Positions 38,751 through 54,799 of a DNA stretch of 64,000 bases are shown here, in pieces. Numbering within the stretch: position 1 is the first letter of the stretch; each line of letters begins with the position of its first letter. The notes under the pieces are model-generated. The model searched no databases. It was given only the letters and a program-made list of their open reading frames with translations, and was not told the DNA's origin. Source of the stretch: Oasisia sp. SBJ-2009. Lineage: Eukaryota > Annelida > Polychaeta > Sabellida > Siboglinidae. The DNA lies in the NCBI GenBank assembly GCA_964017155.1, contig OZ024862.1:34389191-34453190 (forward strand), in the 5' to 3' direction. A program made the translations under genes and the position numbers.

Positions 38751-39852
38751 AACCATTTTCTCTCAAAAGAGTAGTGACTATTTGTCGCAGTGTTGCGTTG
38801 TGTGTTTCCTTTCGCTCCGAACCACAATGGTCTGTTTTCGTGCTGGCGATCACTATCCATTCCATGTCTTTCTTGTCTCGAAATTCTTCCCATCTCCCCG
38901 TTTACCCGGCACGCATATCATTTAAATTCAGACAAGGGTTGTATTAATAACTGCAGGATTCCTAAGTGGATATCAACCTGAAAGATTTAAAGAGAAAGAA
39001 ATATGCCTTTAAGGATTTTTTATTGCTTTTAAGAAAATGCCATGCTACCAAGAAGTCCTATTACCTACCAAAATCGGAAATGTCTGTCTACCACGCACGA
39101 CACCACACCTGCGTTAGTAGTTTTCTTTCCTAATGAGTCATGTCCACCCAACACTAGGAAACAACGAGTCCCACAGTTCAATGATAACCAACTGGCTCCG
39201 AATTGTGTCCACGTATCACACTATTGTCACACTATGACTTGTCAACAATCTACAAAACACAATTTCAATAGATAGGGCCTAGTTACTACATCGGGAAGTC
39301 AAGCTGCTTTTGTGTCTGGTTACTACCATATCGAATGAAGATGTCCAGTTTTGTTGGCAGACTATCGAATTAGCGTTTTCTTGTTAGCACGACTGTAATT
39401 AGTCTTTACGCTTATACTTGAATTATGCGGAACGTGTCGTTCTCACTATCACAAATTGCCATCCAAATACGCCGGTGGAAACCCAATTGCGCGCGCGATG
39501 GTTATAGTTTATTTTATTAAGCCCGACAGCTACACCCAATTGCTGTTAATCGATTCGTAGATCATAGAGGTGTTGAAACAAAGTAGCAAAGTGTCTTGAT
39601 TATGTGCTAACGCACTTACAATGAATGGTTGTCGAATGTGCACGGAACAAATCTGTCTAATGTGTGGCAGAGAAGAATGAATGTGTTTTATTTGAATGAA
39701 TCAAGTACAATTGATAATGCAGTACAACAGGAATATTGCAGCAAGTCTTTGAAACCACCGCTACACAAAACACAAAGGAAACGGTCTGTTGGCGGTATAG
39801 TTTGAAAGCGCGCAATCTACCGCGCACAAAAAATTGCGGCAACGCATCGCAT

Positions 39853-39983
39853 CACTACGCGGTCCGTGTTTACTCGATAAGCAGCATCCTACTCTGCGGT
39901 CCGTGTGTGTTTTCGCCTGTCGTTCTACTCTGAAGTCCGCGCCTTCACACAAAGCCGTCCGCGCCTTTTCGCTATAAAGAGCG
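39853..39983 (+). promoter_or_regulatory. H4 promoter (unit 5)
   Basis: AAGTCCGC form of the distal HINFP-like motif. Confidence 0.7.
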
Positions 39984-40011
39984 GGTGGATTCTCGAATAG
40001 TCATTCGTTGA

Positions 40012-40344
<333 letters not shown>

Positions 40345-40374
40345 ATTCCCCCTGTCGGCGGCACCGCAACAAAC

Positions 40375-40390
40375 GGCTCTTTTCAGAGCC
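40375..40390 (+). terminator. Histone 3' stem-loop (H4, unit 5)
   Basis: GGCTCTTTTCAGAGCC. Confidence 0.95.
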
Positions 40391-41458
40391 AACCACATTT
40401 TCACAAAAGAGAATTGCTTGTATCGCATTTGTGCACTGTACTTGACCACCGCATCTTGTAGCGATCTTATCATAGACGCACACAGTGACACATGTACAGC
40501 CTATCCACATTTCCCCTATTTCAAAGACACACGCTCAACGCCAAACGGTAATTTTTCTCGTAAAAATTCCTTATGGCAGTAAAGTATAATTGTGGTTACA
40601 CAACTGTTCGTGGCAATTGAATTGATAGCACTTTGGTATGTTGTGTCCAAACAGCACTTTCTGGGGCTGACATAGGATGGGTGCAGTGCGTAAAGCTAAG
40701 TGTGTATGGAAGTAAATTTGGAACAACTACAATAACTGAAACGAGTATCTGTGAAAGGCGAATGTAATACTTTGTGTAGCTTAATAAACAGTCTGTGTCA
40801 ATCATAAACACGGCTATTGCGACGAATACTAGTAGGGTTGAAAGCTTTCTTACTTTTATCTGCTGTGCGTCCGTATTACATTAAGGTGGACCCAGGTAAA
40901 ATTATATCAAGCCGGTCCAATGTTAGGTGGATCAATATAATAACAGGTCGGTCTAATATTAAAATTGTCTAGGCTCTTGTCTGTAACACATGTCGACTGT
41001 AATATGGGATCAACGGTTACAAATACGTATACACGCTACTTGGGCAGTTGCTAATGGTGCACTTGGAGATTGTGTGTGATTAATTAGTGTTTATTTTAAC
41101 ATAGGGTCTTCAGCAAGTCTGTTGTCTTAACTGGGATTCTTGCATTCAAATATCTTCTTGCAAACTGTCACTGGCATTCACCACATACGTCGGTAAATCC
41201 TGAGGAAATTTTATCTGAACACCTAACCGGAAGGGGCTCGAAATGAGCCGCCCCCCGAAAGGGGCGCCCTTGTTTAGTCAAGCAGTAACTCGGCGTCACC
41301 GGCACATTTTGGCATGATGCGCACCATTCGTAAGTTTCTCGACCAACTGTCACATTGCAACGTTACCGTGTACCAAACGGAACCCCTAAGACGGTGAGAG
41401 AACGTTACTCGTGCGAAGAATTAACGCAAAAAACTGTCGAAAATAAGAATCATAAAAC

Positions 41459-42019
<561 letters not shown>

Positions 42020-42057
42020 ACGTGCATGCTGCGTCATTCGTGTCACACGAAACAAAC

Positions 42058-42073
42058 GGCTCTTTTCAGAGCC
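42058..42073 (+). terminator. Histone 3' stem-loop (H3, unit 6)
   Basis: GGCTCTTTTCAGAGCC. Confidence 0.95.
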
Positions 42074-42969
42074 AACCATCTTCTCACATGAGATAATATG
42101 CTACCTTCGTTTTTGGTGTTAGTTTTTTTCAGTCTTGTCACTTGTACGTAGGATCCGAGCTTAGTTATTACATTAGGTAGGGCCACATTCAGACGCACAA
42201 TATAATTATATCCTCGTGACACACGCCGCTAACACACACATTTCGCCCCGAGTGCACATACATACAAACATCGGGTGTGGTATCGCCGCAACGTAAAACG
42301 TCCGTATTATATTATTTATTCAGCCTCCGTTGCCGGAGAAGAAACATTACATACATATTCATACGTGCAATCACATATAAAAGACACACGGTGGAGAATA
42401 AAAACCTGATCAAATAAAATAAATAGCAACAATACATACAGTGGCATGGTATAATATATAAAATTCAGTGTATATTGTGTATATCAGTTAAAATAAAGAG
42501 ACGCGTAATATATTAGAGTGCAGTGGTTAAGAGATGAACTAAAAGATGTTCATGTGAATATGGCCTGTTAAAATTATCAGTAAATAAAATAAAACGCGTC
42601 CCGTTACGAAAGCGAGACACAGTTATGTTTCCTTGGTAACGTCATGACGCCACACGTCCGACGCAAAACTAGGACCAACGCACGAGAGTACGACGTTGTA
42701 TCTAATCGAATCTTGTAACTAAACTTACCGGCGTTTAGAGAGTGGTGTATGTTTGTTTGTTTCTATGGTTTGATAATTGACCAATGTATCGCGTGGTAAC
42801 AGCTCTCGAGATGTAAACAATGGCTAAAGCGTAATTAAGCTGACACGAAGAAATGCTTTATACAATACCTATTCAATAGAGCTGAGACAATGCCGGATCA
42901 CAAAGCCAATTAGTTACTAATTGCTGTGATGTTCTACGACAGCAGCAGTGACTTCAAAACACATCCGAC

Positions 42970-42997
42970 ACGCACGCACGCACGCACGCACGCACGC
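42970..42997. repeat. (ACGC)7 microsatellite, unit 6
   Basis: Seven perfect copies. Confidence 0.95.
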
Positions 42998-43336
42998 ACT
43001 CTCGTACGAACACCCGGCATGATTTCAGATGAGGCAGACAGACACACTTTGAATAATCCAGAGATATACTTCGAAAATGAGCTACAAGTTGTATTGATTA
43101 ACACTAAGATTTTAAATAGTCATCTCTAATATTGCGAGTAAGGTTTATCATGTCTTTCTGTTGTATAGTGCGTGCGTATTGGAATCGATTTAAAAATAAA
43201 AATAGCTATACTTGTAAAAGTTCTCTTGTCGAAATAACTTACTTGAATGGTTAAATATGGCAATACGCAAATGCGTGGATTCGAGGCACATTTGATATTC
43301 CCACTTGTAGCCCTGGTGGATAAGTCCAGCAGCTGG

Positions 43337-43351
43337 TCACCAGAGGGCACT
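43337..43351 (+). promoter_or_regulatory. CTCF-like motif, unit 6
   Basis: Identical TCACCAGAGGGCACT. Confidence 0.45.
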
Positions 43352-44897
43352 AGAGTGTCAAGTCACACCCAACTGGTCAAACTGGACAACTTTGTGTAAT
43401 TGCTAGAGGTAGTATACCCTGGGCCAGCGACCATTCACATCGTAGCCTCTGCACCCAGTAGCCAGTAATCACCAGCAGCCTGGTAAGATTGTCTTGTTAC
43501 ATTTATGTATTAGGCTTCAACGTATATTGGGTTTATTGCATCACACTCTATTATGCGTTATTACGTTTAGATAGATTATAGTTAACCTATTTCTAAATCT
43601 TATACTTTATACGTCTGGGAGATGGGCGTGGCAAGTGAATGTATATGTATAGGGCGTGTCAGCTCAATGCTTATGCTTATGTTACCGTGTTTATTAATAC
43701 TATAATGAATAGTTATTATTACGTATTATTATATCAACAATGTCGCTTTATTAACATTAAAAGTATTTTTTAACCTGTTATTTTATATGTGTCTGATGAA
43801 CACAATGATGTAAAAGCGCCATCACGTGGCGGATACCGGCACTGTATAAATTGATATTATTATTATGCTGCGCTCGTGTTTTGCATTACAAACATTACCT
43901 TGGTAATACTACTACTATTCTGAATCTGAATCTGAATTGGGTACGTCATAAGAAGCCGGTATTGTATTGGCTATTTTATACGAAGGGGCATGTGTGAGCA
44001 ACATTCAACGTTCACTGTAAACATGCAACTCGGCCGTTCTAAAGTTAGGGTGTCAATTGTCGGTTGTGTATTGCGTTACCACCTTAACATTACACAGTCT
44101 ATGCACTATGTGTAATACAACTGTGATTGTTCAGTTGCAGAGCAGCGGGTTTTGCCAGCAACTGGAGTCAGACCACATTTGCATTTTCCATAGGCGACTA
44201 TTGTAACTTTTCCTTAATTTCCTACTAATCTTGATGAGATCTGTTATTGACAATTTCACAGCATATTTATCCCCCATAGACAGAAGTTCAGTGAAACATT
44301 CGTGTACGTTTAATACCACATGCTCCCACAAACTTCTCTCATACCTCACACCCCTCAATTTCTGCTTAAACCACTCACGGATTGCCCCTGATTACATCAC
44401 CAAACAAAATGACAACTGTATTAAAACACGCAGAAATGCACCGACTGACAGCTGTCATAATTTGACAGCTCCCATGTCACGCCGCACGAAAACATAATTT
44501 CTACTCACTCCACATGTGCTCACAGAAATTCCGACAACCTGCTTAATGCTGCTTTTAATTATAGGATACTCTTTGGTCGGGTAATGGCGGACGAACACCT
44601 TATTGTGGTCTTACATCAACTGGCAAGCCGGGACCGACCGCCAAGTGGTGCGGGGGCAAGTACTGAATGGAGTGTTAATTGCTTGGGAATTATAATAAAC
44701 ATGTGTTTCTATATTGTTATTAAGTGACAAGGGCTTCTCCATTTTTGGACTACAACTTTAGGAGCTACCAAAGATATAGATAAAAGAGGACACCGCTACT
44801 AGCTTAGTCAAGAGAATGAGACGAAGCGACGAGGAAGAGAAAAACAACACAACACAACACCAACGAGTAGCATATACTCCTCTTTGAGGATATGGTT

Positions 44898-44913
44898 GGC
44901 TCTGAAAAGAGCC
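44898..44913 (-). terminator. Histone 3' stem-loop (H2A, unit 6)
   Basis: Minus-strand GGCTCTTTTCAGAGCC. Confidence 0.95.
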
Positions 44914-44945
44914 GTTTGTGTGTTTCGTTCACAGACAAGAGCTGT

Positions 44946-45320
44946 CTAGTGGGCCTTCTGGGTCTTTTTCGGCAGAAGAACCGCCTGGATGTTGGGCAGT
45001 ACACCACCCTGGGCGATGGTGACGCCGGACAGCAGCTTGTTCAACTCCTCGTCGTTGCGGATGGCGAGCTGCAAGTGACGGGGGATGATCCTCGACTTCT
45101 TGTTGTCGCGGGCGGCGTTTCCTGCCAGCTCGAGAACCTCAGCAGCCAGGTACTCCATGACGGCGGCCAGGTAGACGGGCGCACCGGCTCCGACACGCTG
45201 GGCGTAGTTGCCCTTGCGCAGATGACGGTGAATACGGCCGACGGGGAACTGAAGTCCGGCACGCGACGAGCGAGTCTTGGACTTTCCCTTCGCCTTTCCT
45301 CCCTTTCCGCGTCCAGACAT
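44946..45320 (-). CDS. H2A: Histone H2A (unit 6)
   Basis: Identical 124-residue H2A. Confidence 0.98.
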   Translation of the reverse strand: MSGRGKGGKAKGKSKTRSSRAGLQFPVGRIHRHLRKGNYAQRVGAGAPVYLAAVMEYLAAEVLELAGNAARDNKKSRIIPRHLQLAIRNDEELNKLLSGVTIAQGGVLPNIQAVLLPKKTQKAH

Positions 45321-45542
45321 GATTGTAGAGTTCTGATGATAAACAGAGAATGCCGTCGACGCAGCCGCGTCGTCCTTTTATACGACAGCGACGTGCCGCG
45401 CCGCGCGGCGACGCGCGCCAAACGCTCGTCGCTCGCAACGACCACGTGACCGTAACGACCCCCTCGCCACACGGCGCGCGCTATAAAAGCCGCGCGGCTG
45501 ATCTGCACCGCCAGTTCTGTGTATTCATACGACTACTACAAA
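45321..45542. promoter_or_regulatory. Divergent H2A/H2B promoter (unit 6)
   Basis: H2A TATA 45376-45383 (minus), E-box 45443-45448, H2B TATA 45482-45489. Confidence 0.85.
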
Positions 45543-45914
45543 ATGCCTCCTAAAGCAGCATCGAAGGGCGCCAAGAAGGCCGTCAGCAAGGCGAAGACGC
45601 CACGCAGCGGTGACAAGAAACACCGTCGACGAAGGAGGGAGAGCTACGGAATCTACATCTACAAGGTTCTCAAGCAGGTGCACCCTGACACCGGTATCTC
45701 GAGCAAGGCAATGAGCATCATGAATTCGTTCGTCAACGACATCTTCGAGCGCATCGCCGCCGAGTCTTCCCGTCTCGCTCACTACAACAAGCGCTCGACG
45801 ATCACGAGCCGCGAGATCCAGACCGCCGTCCGTCTGCTGCTGCCCGGTGAGCTCGCTAAGCACGCCGTCAGCGAGGGAACCAAGGCCGTCACCAAGTACA
45901 CGAGCACCCGATAA
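45543..45914 (+). CDS. H2B: Histone H2B, isoform RSGD (unit 6)
   Basis: Same R21/D24 isoform as units 4 and 5. Confidence 0.98.
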   Translation: MPPKAASKGAKKAVSKAKTPRSGDKKHRRRRRESYGIYIYKVLKQVHPDTGISSKAMSIMNSFVNDIFERIAAESSRLAHYNKRSTITSREIQTAVRLLLPGELAKHAVSEGTKAVTKYTSTR

Positions 45915-45942
45915 GCGTTGCAGTTACGCTTCGAAAACAAAC

Positions 45943-45958
45943 GGCTCTTTTCAGAGCC
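45943..45958 (+). terminator. Histone 3' stem-loop (H2B, unit 6)
   Basis: GGCTCTTTTCAGAGCC. Confidence 0.95.
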
Positions 45959-47060
45959 AACCATTTTCTCTCAAAAGAGTAGTGACTATTTGTCGCAGTG
46001 TTGCGTTGTGTGTTTCCTTTCGCTCCGAACCACAATGGTCTGTTTTCGTGCTGGCGATCACTATCCATTCCATGTCTTTCTTGTCTCGAAATTCTTCCCA
46101 TCTCCCCGTTTACCCGGCACGCATATCATTTAAATTCAGACAAGGGTTGTATTAATAACTGCAGGATTCCTAAGTGGATATCAACCTGAAAGATTTAAAG
46201 AGAAAGAAATATGCCTTTAAGGATTTTTTATTGCTTTTAAGAAAATGCCATGCTACCAAGAAGTCCTATTACCTACCAAAATCGGAAATGTCTGTCTACC
46301 ACGCACGACACCACACCTGCGTTAGTAGTTTTCTTTCCTAATGAGTCATGTCCACCCAACACTAGGAAACAACGAGTCCCACAGTTCAATGATAACCAAC
46401 TGGCTCCGAATTGTGTCCACGTATCACACTATTGTCACACTATGACTTGTCAACAATCTACAAAACACAATTTCAATAGATAGGGCCTAGTTACTACATC
46501 GGGAAGTCAAGCTGCTTTTGTGTCTGGTTACTACCATATCGAATGAAGATGTCCAGTTTTGTTGGCAGACTATCGAATTAGCGTTTTCTTGTTAGCACGA
46601 CTGTAATTAGTCTTTACGCTTATACTTGAATTATGCGGAACGTGTCGTTCTCACTATCACAAATTGCCATCCAAATACGCCGGTGGAAACCCAATTGCGC
46701 GCGCGATGGTTATAGTTTATTTTATTAAGCCCGACAGCTACACCCAATTGCTGTTAATCGATTCGTAGATCATAGAGGTGTTGAAACAAAGTAGCAAAGT
46801 GTCTTGATTATGTGCTAACGCACTTACAATGAATGGTTGTCGAATGTGCACGGAACAAATCTGTCTAATGTGTGGCAGAGAAGAATGAATGTGTTTTATT
46901 TGAATGAATCAAGTACAATTGATAATGCAGTACAACAGGAATATTGCAGCAAGTCTTTGAAACCACCGCTACACAAAACACAAAGGAAACGGTCTGTTGG
47001 CGGTATAGTTTGAAAGCGCGCAATCTACCGCGCACAAAAAATTGCGGCAACGCATCGCAT

Positions 47061-47191
47061 CACTACGCGGTCCGTGTTTACTCGATAAGCAGCATCCTAC
47101 TCTGCGGTCCGTGTGTGTTTTCGCCTGTCGTTCTACTCTGAAGTCCGCGCCTTCACACAAAGCCGTCCGCGCCTTTTCGCTATAAAGAGCG
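47061..47191 (+). promoter_or_regulatory. H4 promoter (unit 6)
   Basis: AAGTCCGC form. Confidence 0.7.
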
Positions 47192-47219
47192 GGTGGATTC
47201 TCGAATAGTCATTCGTTGA

Positions 47220-47552
<333 letters not shown>

Positions 47553-47582
47553 ATTCCCCCTGTCGGCGGCACCGCAACAAAC

Positions 47583-47598
47583 GGCTCTTTTCAGAGCC
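47583..47598 (+). terminator. Histone 3' stem-loop (H4, unit 6)
   Basis: GGCTCTTTTCAGAGCC. Confidence 0.95.
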
Positions 47599-48666
47599 AA
47601 CCACATTTTCACAAAAGAGAATTGCTTGTATCGCATTTGTGCACTGTACTTGACCACCGCATCTTGTAGCGATCTTATCATAGACGCACACAGTGACACA
47701 TGTACAGCCTATCCACATTTCCCCTATTTCAAAGACACACGCTCAACGCCAAACGGTAATTTTTCTCGTAAAAATTCCTTATGGCAGTAAAGTATAATTG
47801 TGGTTACACAACTGTTCGTGGCAATTGAATTGATAGCACTTTGGTATGTTGTGTCCAAACAGCACTTTCTGGGGCTGACATAGGATGGGTGCAGTGCGTA
47901 AAGCTAAGTGTGTATGGAAGTAAATTTGGAACAACTACAATAACTGAAACGAGTATCTGTGAAAGGCGAATGTAATACTTTGTGTAGCTTAATAAACAGT
48001 CTGTGTCAATCATAAACACGGCTATTGCGACGAATACTAGTAGGGTTGAAAGCTTTCTTACTTTTATCTGCTGTGCGTCCGTATTACATTAAGGTGGACC
48101 CAGGTAAAATTATATCAAGCCGGTCCAATGTTAGGTGGATCAATATAATAACAGGTCGGTCTAATATTAAAATTGTCTAGGCTCTTGTCTGTAACACATG
48201 TCGACTGTAATATGGGATCAACGGTTACAAATACGTATACACGCTACTTGGGCAGTTGCTAATGGTGCACTTGGAGATTGTGTGTGATTAATTAGTGTTT
48301 ATTTTAACATAGGGTCTTCAGCAAGTCTGTTGTCTTAACTGGGATTCTTGCATTCAAATATCTTCTTGCAAACTGTCACTGGCATTCACCACATACGTCG
48401 GTAAATCCTGAGGAAATTTTATCTGAACACCTAACCGGAAGGGGCTCGAAATGAGCCGCCCCCCGAAAGGGGCGCCCTTGTTTAGTCAAGCAGTAACTCG
48501 GCGTCACCGGCACATTTTGGCATGATGCGCACCATTCGTAAGTTTCTCGACCAACTGTCACATTGCAACGTTACCGTGTACCAAACGGAACCCCTAAGAC
48601 GGTGAGAGAACGTTACTCGTGCGAAGAATTAACGCAAAAAACTGTCGAAAATAAGAATCATAAAAC

Positions 48667-49227
<561 letters not shown>

Positions 49228-49265
49228 ACGTGCATGCTGCGTCATTCGTGTCACACGAAACAAAC

Positions 49266-49281
49266 GGCTCTTTTCAGAGCC
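49266..49281 (+). terminator. Histone 3' stem-loop (H3, unit 7)
   Basis: GGCTCTTTTCAGAGCC. Confidence 0.95.
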
Positions 49282-50177
49282 AACCATCTTCTCACATGAG
49301 ATAATATGCTACCTTCGTTTTTGGTGTTAGTTTTTTTCAGTCTTGTCACTTGTACGTAGGATCCGAGCTTAGTTATTACATTAGGTAGGGCCACATTCAG
49401 ACGCACAATATAATTATATCCTCGTGACACACGCCGCTAACACACACATTTCGCCCCGAGTGCACATACATACAAACATCGGGTGTGGTATCGCCGCAAC
49501 GTAAAACGTCCGTATTATATTATTTATTCAGCCTCCGTTGCCGGAGAAGAAACATTACATACATATTCATACGTGCAATCACATATAAAAGACACACGGT
49601 GGAGAATAAAAACCTGATCAAATAAAATAAATAGCAACAATACATACAGTGGCATGGTATAATATATAAAATTCAGTGTATATTGTGTATATCAGTTAAA
49701 ATAAAGAGACGCGTAATATATTAGAGTGCAGTGGTTAAGAGATGAACTAAAAGATGTTCATGTGAATATGGCCTGTTAAAATTATCAGTAAATAAAATAA
49801 AACGCGTCCCGTTACGAAAGCGAGACACAGTTATGTTTCCTTGGTAACGTCATGACGCCACACGTCCGACGCAAAACTAGGACCAACGCACGAGAGTACG
49901 ACGTTGTATCTAATCGAATCTTGTAACTAAACTTACCGGCGTTTAGAGAGTGGTGTATGTTTGTTTGTTTCTATGGTTTGATAATTGACCAATGTATCGC
50001 GTGGTAACAGCTCTCGAGATGTAAACAATGGCTAAAGCGTAATTAAGCTGACACGAAGAAATGCTTTATACAATACCTATTCAATAGAGCTGAGACAATG
50101 CCGGATCACAAAGCCAATTAGTTACTAATTGCTGTGATGTTCTACGACAGCAGCAGTGACTTCAAAACACATCCGAC

Positions 50178-50205
50178 ACGCACGCACGCACGCACGCACG
50201 CACGC
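50178..50205. repeat. (ACGC)7 microsatellite, unit 7
   Basis: Seven perfect copies. Confidence 0.95.
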
Positions 50206-50544
50206 ACTCTCGTACGAACACCCGGCATGATTTCAGATGAGGCAGACAGACACACTTTGAATAATCCAGAGATATCCTTCGAAAATGAGCTACAAGTTGT
50301 ATTGATTAACACTAAGATTTTAAATAGTCATCTCTAATATTGCGAGTAAGGTTTATCATGTCTTTCTGTTGTGTAGTGCGTGCGTATTGGAATCGATTTA
50401 AAAATAAAAATAGCTATACTTGTAAAAGTTCTCTTGTCGAAATAACTTACTTGAATGGTTAAATATGGCAATACGCAAATGCGTGGATTCGAGGCACATT
50501 TGATATTCCCACTTGTAGCCCTGGTGGATAAGTCCAGCAGCTGG

Positions 50545-50559
50545 TCACCAGAGGGCACT
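50545..50559 (+). promoter_or_regulatory. CTCF-like motif, unit 7
   Basis: Identical TCACCAGAGGGCACT. Confidence 0.45.
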
Positions 50560-52098
50560 AGAGTGTCAAGTCACACCCAACTGGTCAAACTGGACAACTT
50601 TGTGTAATTGCTAGAGGTAGTATACCCTGGGCCAGCGACCATTCACATCGTAGCCTCTGCACCCAGTAGCCAGTAATCACCAGCAGCCTGGTAAGATTGT
50701 CTTGTTACATTTATGTATTAGGCTTCAACGTATATTGGGTTTATTGCATCACACTCTATTATGCGTTATTACGTTTAGATAGATTATAGTTAACCTATTT
50801 CTAAATCTTATACTTTATACGTCTGGGAGATGGGCGTGGCAAGTGAATGTATATGTATAGGGCGTGTCAGCTCAATGCTTATGCTTATGTTACCGTGTTT
50901 ATTAATACTATAATGAATAGTTATTATTACGTATTATTATATCAACAATGTCGCTTTATTAACATTAAAAGTATTTTTTAACCTGTTATTTTATATGTGT
51001 CTGATGAACACAATGATGTAAAAGCGCCATCACGTGGCGGATACCGGCACTGTATAAATTGATATTATTATTATGCTGCGCTCGTGTTTTGCATTACAAA
51101 CATTACCTTGGTAATACTACTACTATTCTGAATCTGAATCTGAATTGGGTACGTCATAAGAAGCCGGTATTGTATTGGCTATTGTATACGAAGGGGCATG
51201 TGTGAGCAACATTCAACGTTCACTGTAAACATGCAACTCGGCCGTTCTAAAGTTAGGGTGTGAATTGTCGGTTGTGTATTGCGTTACCACCTTAACATTA
51301 CACAGTCTATGCACTATGTGTAATACAACTGTGATTGTTCAGTTGCAGAGCAGCGGGTTTTGCCAGCAACTGGAGTCAGACCACATTTGCATTTTCCATA
51401 GGCGACTATTGTAACTTTTCCTTAATTTCCTACTAATCTTGATGAGATCTGTTATTGACAATTTCACAGCATATTTATCCCCCATAGACAGAAGTTCAGT
51501 GAAACATTCGTGTACGTTTAATACCACATGCTCCCACAAACTTCTCTCATACCTCACACCCCTCAATTTCTGCTTAAACCACTCACGGATTGCCCCTGAT
51601 TACATCACCAAACAAAATGACAACTGTATTAAAACACGCAGAAATGCACCGACTGACAGCTGTCATAATTTGACAGCTCCCATGTCACGCCGCACGAAAA
51701 CATAATTTCTACTCACTCCACATGTGCTCACAGAAATTCCGACAACCTGCTTAATGCTGCTTTTAATTATAGGATACTCTTTGGTCGGGTAATGGCGGAC
51801 GAACACCTTATTGTGGTCAACTGGCAAGCCGGGACCGACCGCCAAGTGGTGCGGGGGCAAGTACTGAATGGAGTGTTAATTGCTTGGGAATTATAATAAA
51901 CATGTGTTTCTATATTGTTATTAAGTGACAAGGGCTTCTCCATTTTTGGACTTCAACTTTAGGAGCTACCAAAGACATAGATAAAAGAGGACACCGCTAC
52001 TAGCTTAGTCAAGAGAATGAGACGAAGCGACGAGGAAGAGAAAAACAACACAACACAACACCAACGAGTAGCATATACTCCTCTTTGAGGATATGGTT

Positions 52099-52114
52099 GG
52101 CTCTGAAAAGAGCC
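52099..52114 (-). terminator. Histone 3' stem-loop (H2A, unit 7)
   Basis: Minus-strand GGCTCTTTTCAGAGCC. Confidence 0.95.
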
Positions 52115-52146
52115 GTTTGTGTGTTTCGTTCACAGACAAGAGCTGT

Positions 52147-52521
52147 CTAGTGGGCCTTCTGGGTCTTTTTCGGCAGAAGAACCGCCTGGATGTTGGGCAG
52201 TACACCACCCTGGGCGATGGTGACGCCGGACAGCAGCTTGTTCAACTCCTCGTCGTTGCGGATGGCGAGCTGCAAGTGACGGGGGATGATCCTCGACTTC
52301 TTGTTGTCGCGGGCGGCGTTTCCTGCCAGCTCGAGAACCTCAGCAGCCAGGTACTCCATGACGGCGGCCAGGTAGACGGGCGCACCGGCTCCGACACGCT
52401 GGGCGTAGTTGCCCTTGCGCAGATGACGGTGAATACGGCCGACGGGGAACTGAAGTCCGGCACGCGACGAGCGAGTCTTGGACTTTCCCTTCGCCTTTCC
52501 TCCCTTTCCGCGTCCAGACAT
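52147..52521 (-). CDS. H2A: Histone H2A (unit 7)
   Basis: Identical 124-residue H2A. Confidence 0.98.
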   Translation of the reverse strand: MSGRGKGGKAKGKSKTRSSRAGLQFPVGRIHRHLRKGNYAQRVGAGAPVYLAAVMEYLAAEVLELAGNAARDNKKSRIIPRHLQLAIRNDEELNKLLSGVTIAQGGVLPNIQAVLLPKKTQKAH

Positions 52522-52743
52522 GATTGTAGAGTTCTGATGATAAACAGAGAATGCCGTCGACGCAGCCGCGTCGTCCTTTTATACGACAGCGACGTGCCGC
52601 GCCGCGCGGCGACGCGCGCCAAACGCTCGTCGCTCGCAACGACCACGTGACCGTAACGACCCCCTCGCCACACGGCGCGCGCTATAAAAGCCGCGCGGCT
52701 GATCTGCACCGCCAGTTCTGTGTATTCATACGACTACTACAAA
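52522..52743. promoter_or_regulatory. Divergent H2A/H2B promoter (unit 7)
   Basis: H2A TATA 52577-52584 (minus), E-box 52644-52649, H2B TATA 52683-52690. Confidence 0.85.
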
Positions 52744-53115
52744 ATGCCTCCTAAAGCAGCATCGAAGGGCGCCAAGAAGGCCGTCAGCAAGGCGAAGACG
52801 CCACACAGCGGTGCCAAGAAGCACCGTCGACGAAGGCGGGAGAGCTACGGAATCTACATCTACAAGGTTCTCAAGCAGGTGCACCCTGACACCGGTATCT
52901 CGAGCAAGGCAATGAGCATCATGAATTCGTTCGTCAACGACATCTTCGAGCGCATCGCCGCCGAGTCTTCCCGTCTCGCTCACTACAACAAGCGCTCGAC
53001 GATCACGAGCCGCGAGATCCAGACCGCCGTCCGTCTGCTGCTGCCCGGTGAGCTCGCTAAGCACGCCGTCAGCGAGGGAACCAAGGCCGTCACCAAGTAC
53101 ACGAGCACCCGATAA
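52744..53115 (+). CDS. H2B: Histone H2B, isoform HSGA (unit 7)
   Basis: H21/A24 isoform again, as in units 1-3, consistent with a return to type A sequence inside this unit. Confidence 0.98.
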   Translation: MPPKAASKGAKKAVSKAKTPHSGAKKHRRRRRESYGIYIYKVLKQVHPDTGISSKAMSIMNSFVNDIFERIAAESSRLAHYNKRSTITSREIQTAVRLLLPGELAKHAVSEGTKAVTKYTSTR

Positions 53116-53143
53116 GCGTTGCAGTTACGCTTCGAAAACAAAC

Positions 53144-53159
53144 GGCTCTTTTCAGAGCC
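53144..53159 (+). terminator. Histone 3' stem-loop (H2B, unit 7)
   Basis: GGCTCTTTTCAGAGCC. Confidence 0.95.
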
Positions 53160-54261
53160 AACCATTTTCTCTCAAAAGAGTAGTGGCTATTTGTCGCAGT
53201 GTTGCGTTGTGTGTTTCCTTTCGCTCCGAACCACAATGATCTGTTTTCGTGCTGGCGATCACTATCCATTCCATGTCTTTCTTGTCTCGGAATTCTTCCC
53301 ATCTCCCCGTTTACCCGGCACGCATATCATTTAAATTCAGACAAGGGTTGTATTAATAACTGCAGGATTCCTAAGTGGATATCAACCTGAAAGATTTAAA
53401 GAGAAAGAAATATGCCTTTAAGGAATTTTTATTGGTTTTAAGAAAATGCCATGCTACCAAGAAGTCCTATTACCTACCAAAATCGGAAATGTCTGTCTAC
53501 CACGCACGACACCACACCTGCGTTAGTAGTTTTCTTTCCTAATGAGTCATGTCCACCCAACACTAGGAAACAACGAGTCCTACAGTTCAATGATAACCAA
53601 CTGGCTCCGAATTGTGTCCACGTATCACACTATTGTCACACTATGACTTGTCAACAATCTACAAAACACAATTTCAATAGATAGGGCCTAGTTACTACAT
53701 CGGGAAGTCAAGCTGCTTTTGTGTCTGGTTACTACCATATCGAATGAAGATGTCCAGTTTTGTTGGCAGACTATCGAATTAGCGTTTTCTTGTTAGCACG
53801 ACTGTAATTAGTCTTTACGCTTATACTTGAATTATGCGGAACGTGTCGTTCTCACTATCACAAATTGCCATCCAAATACGCCGGTGGAAACCCAATTGCG
53901 CGCGCGATGGTTATAGTTTATTTTATTAAGCCCGACAGCTACACCCAATTGCTGTTAATCGATTCGTAGATCATAGAGGTGTTGAAACAAAGTAGCAAAG
54001 TGTCTTGATTATGTGCTAACGCACTTACAATGAATGGTTGTCGAATGTGCACGGAACAAATCTGTCTAATGTGTGGCAGAGAAGAATGAATGTGTTTTAT
54101 TTGAATGAATCAAGTACAATTGATAATGCAGTACAACAGGAATATTGCAGCAAGTCTTTGAAACCACCGCTACACAAAACACAAAGGAAACGGTCTGTTG
54201 GCGGTATAGTTTGAAAGCGCGCAATCTACCGCGCACAAAAAATTGCGGCAACGCATCGCAT

Positions 54262-54392
54262 CACTACGCGGTCCGTGTTTACTCGATAAGCAGCATCCTA
54301 CTCTGCGGTCCGTGTGTGTTTTCGCCTGTCGTTCTACTCTGACGTCCGCGCCTTCACACAAAGCCGTCCGCGCCTTTTCGCTATAAAGAGCG
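54262..54392 (+). promoter_or_regulatory. H4 promoter (unit 7)
   Basis: ACGTCCGC form. Confidence 0.7.
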
Positions 54393-54420
54393 GGTGGATT
54401 CTCGAATAGTCATTCGTTGA

Positions 54421-54753
<333 letters not shown>

Positions 54754-54783
54754 ATTCCCCCTGTCGGCGGCACCGCAACAAAC

Positions 54784-54799
54784 GGCTCTTTTCAGAGCC
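54784..54799 (+). terminator. Histone 3' stem-loop (H4, unit 7)
   Basis: GGCTCTTTTCAGAGCC. Confidence 0.95.
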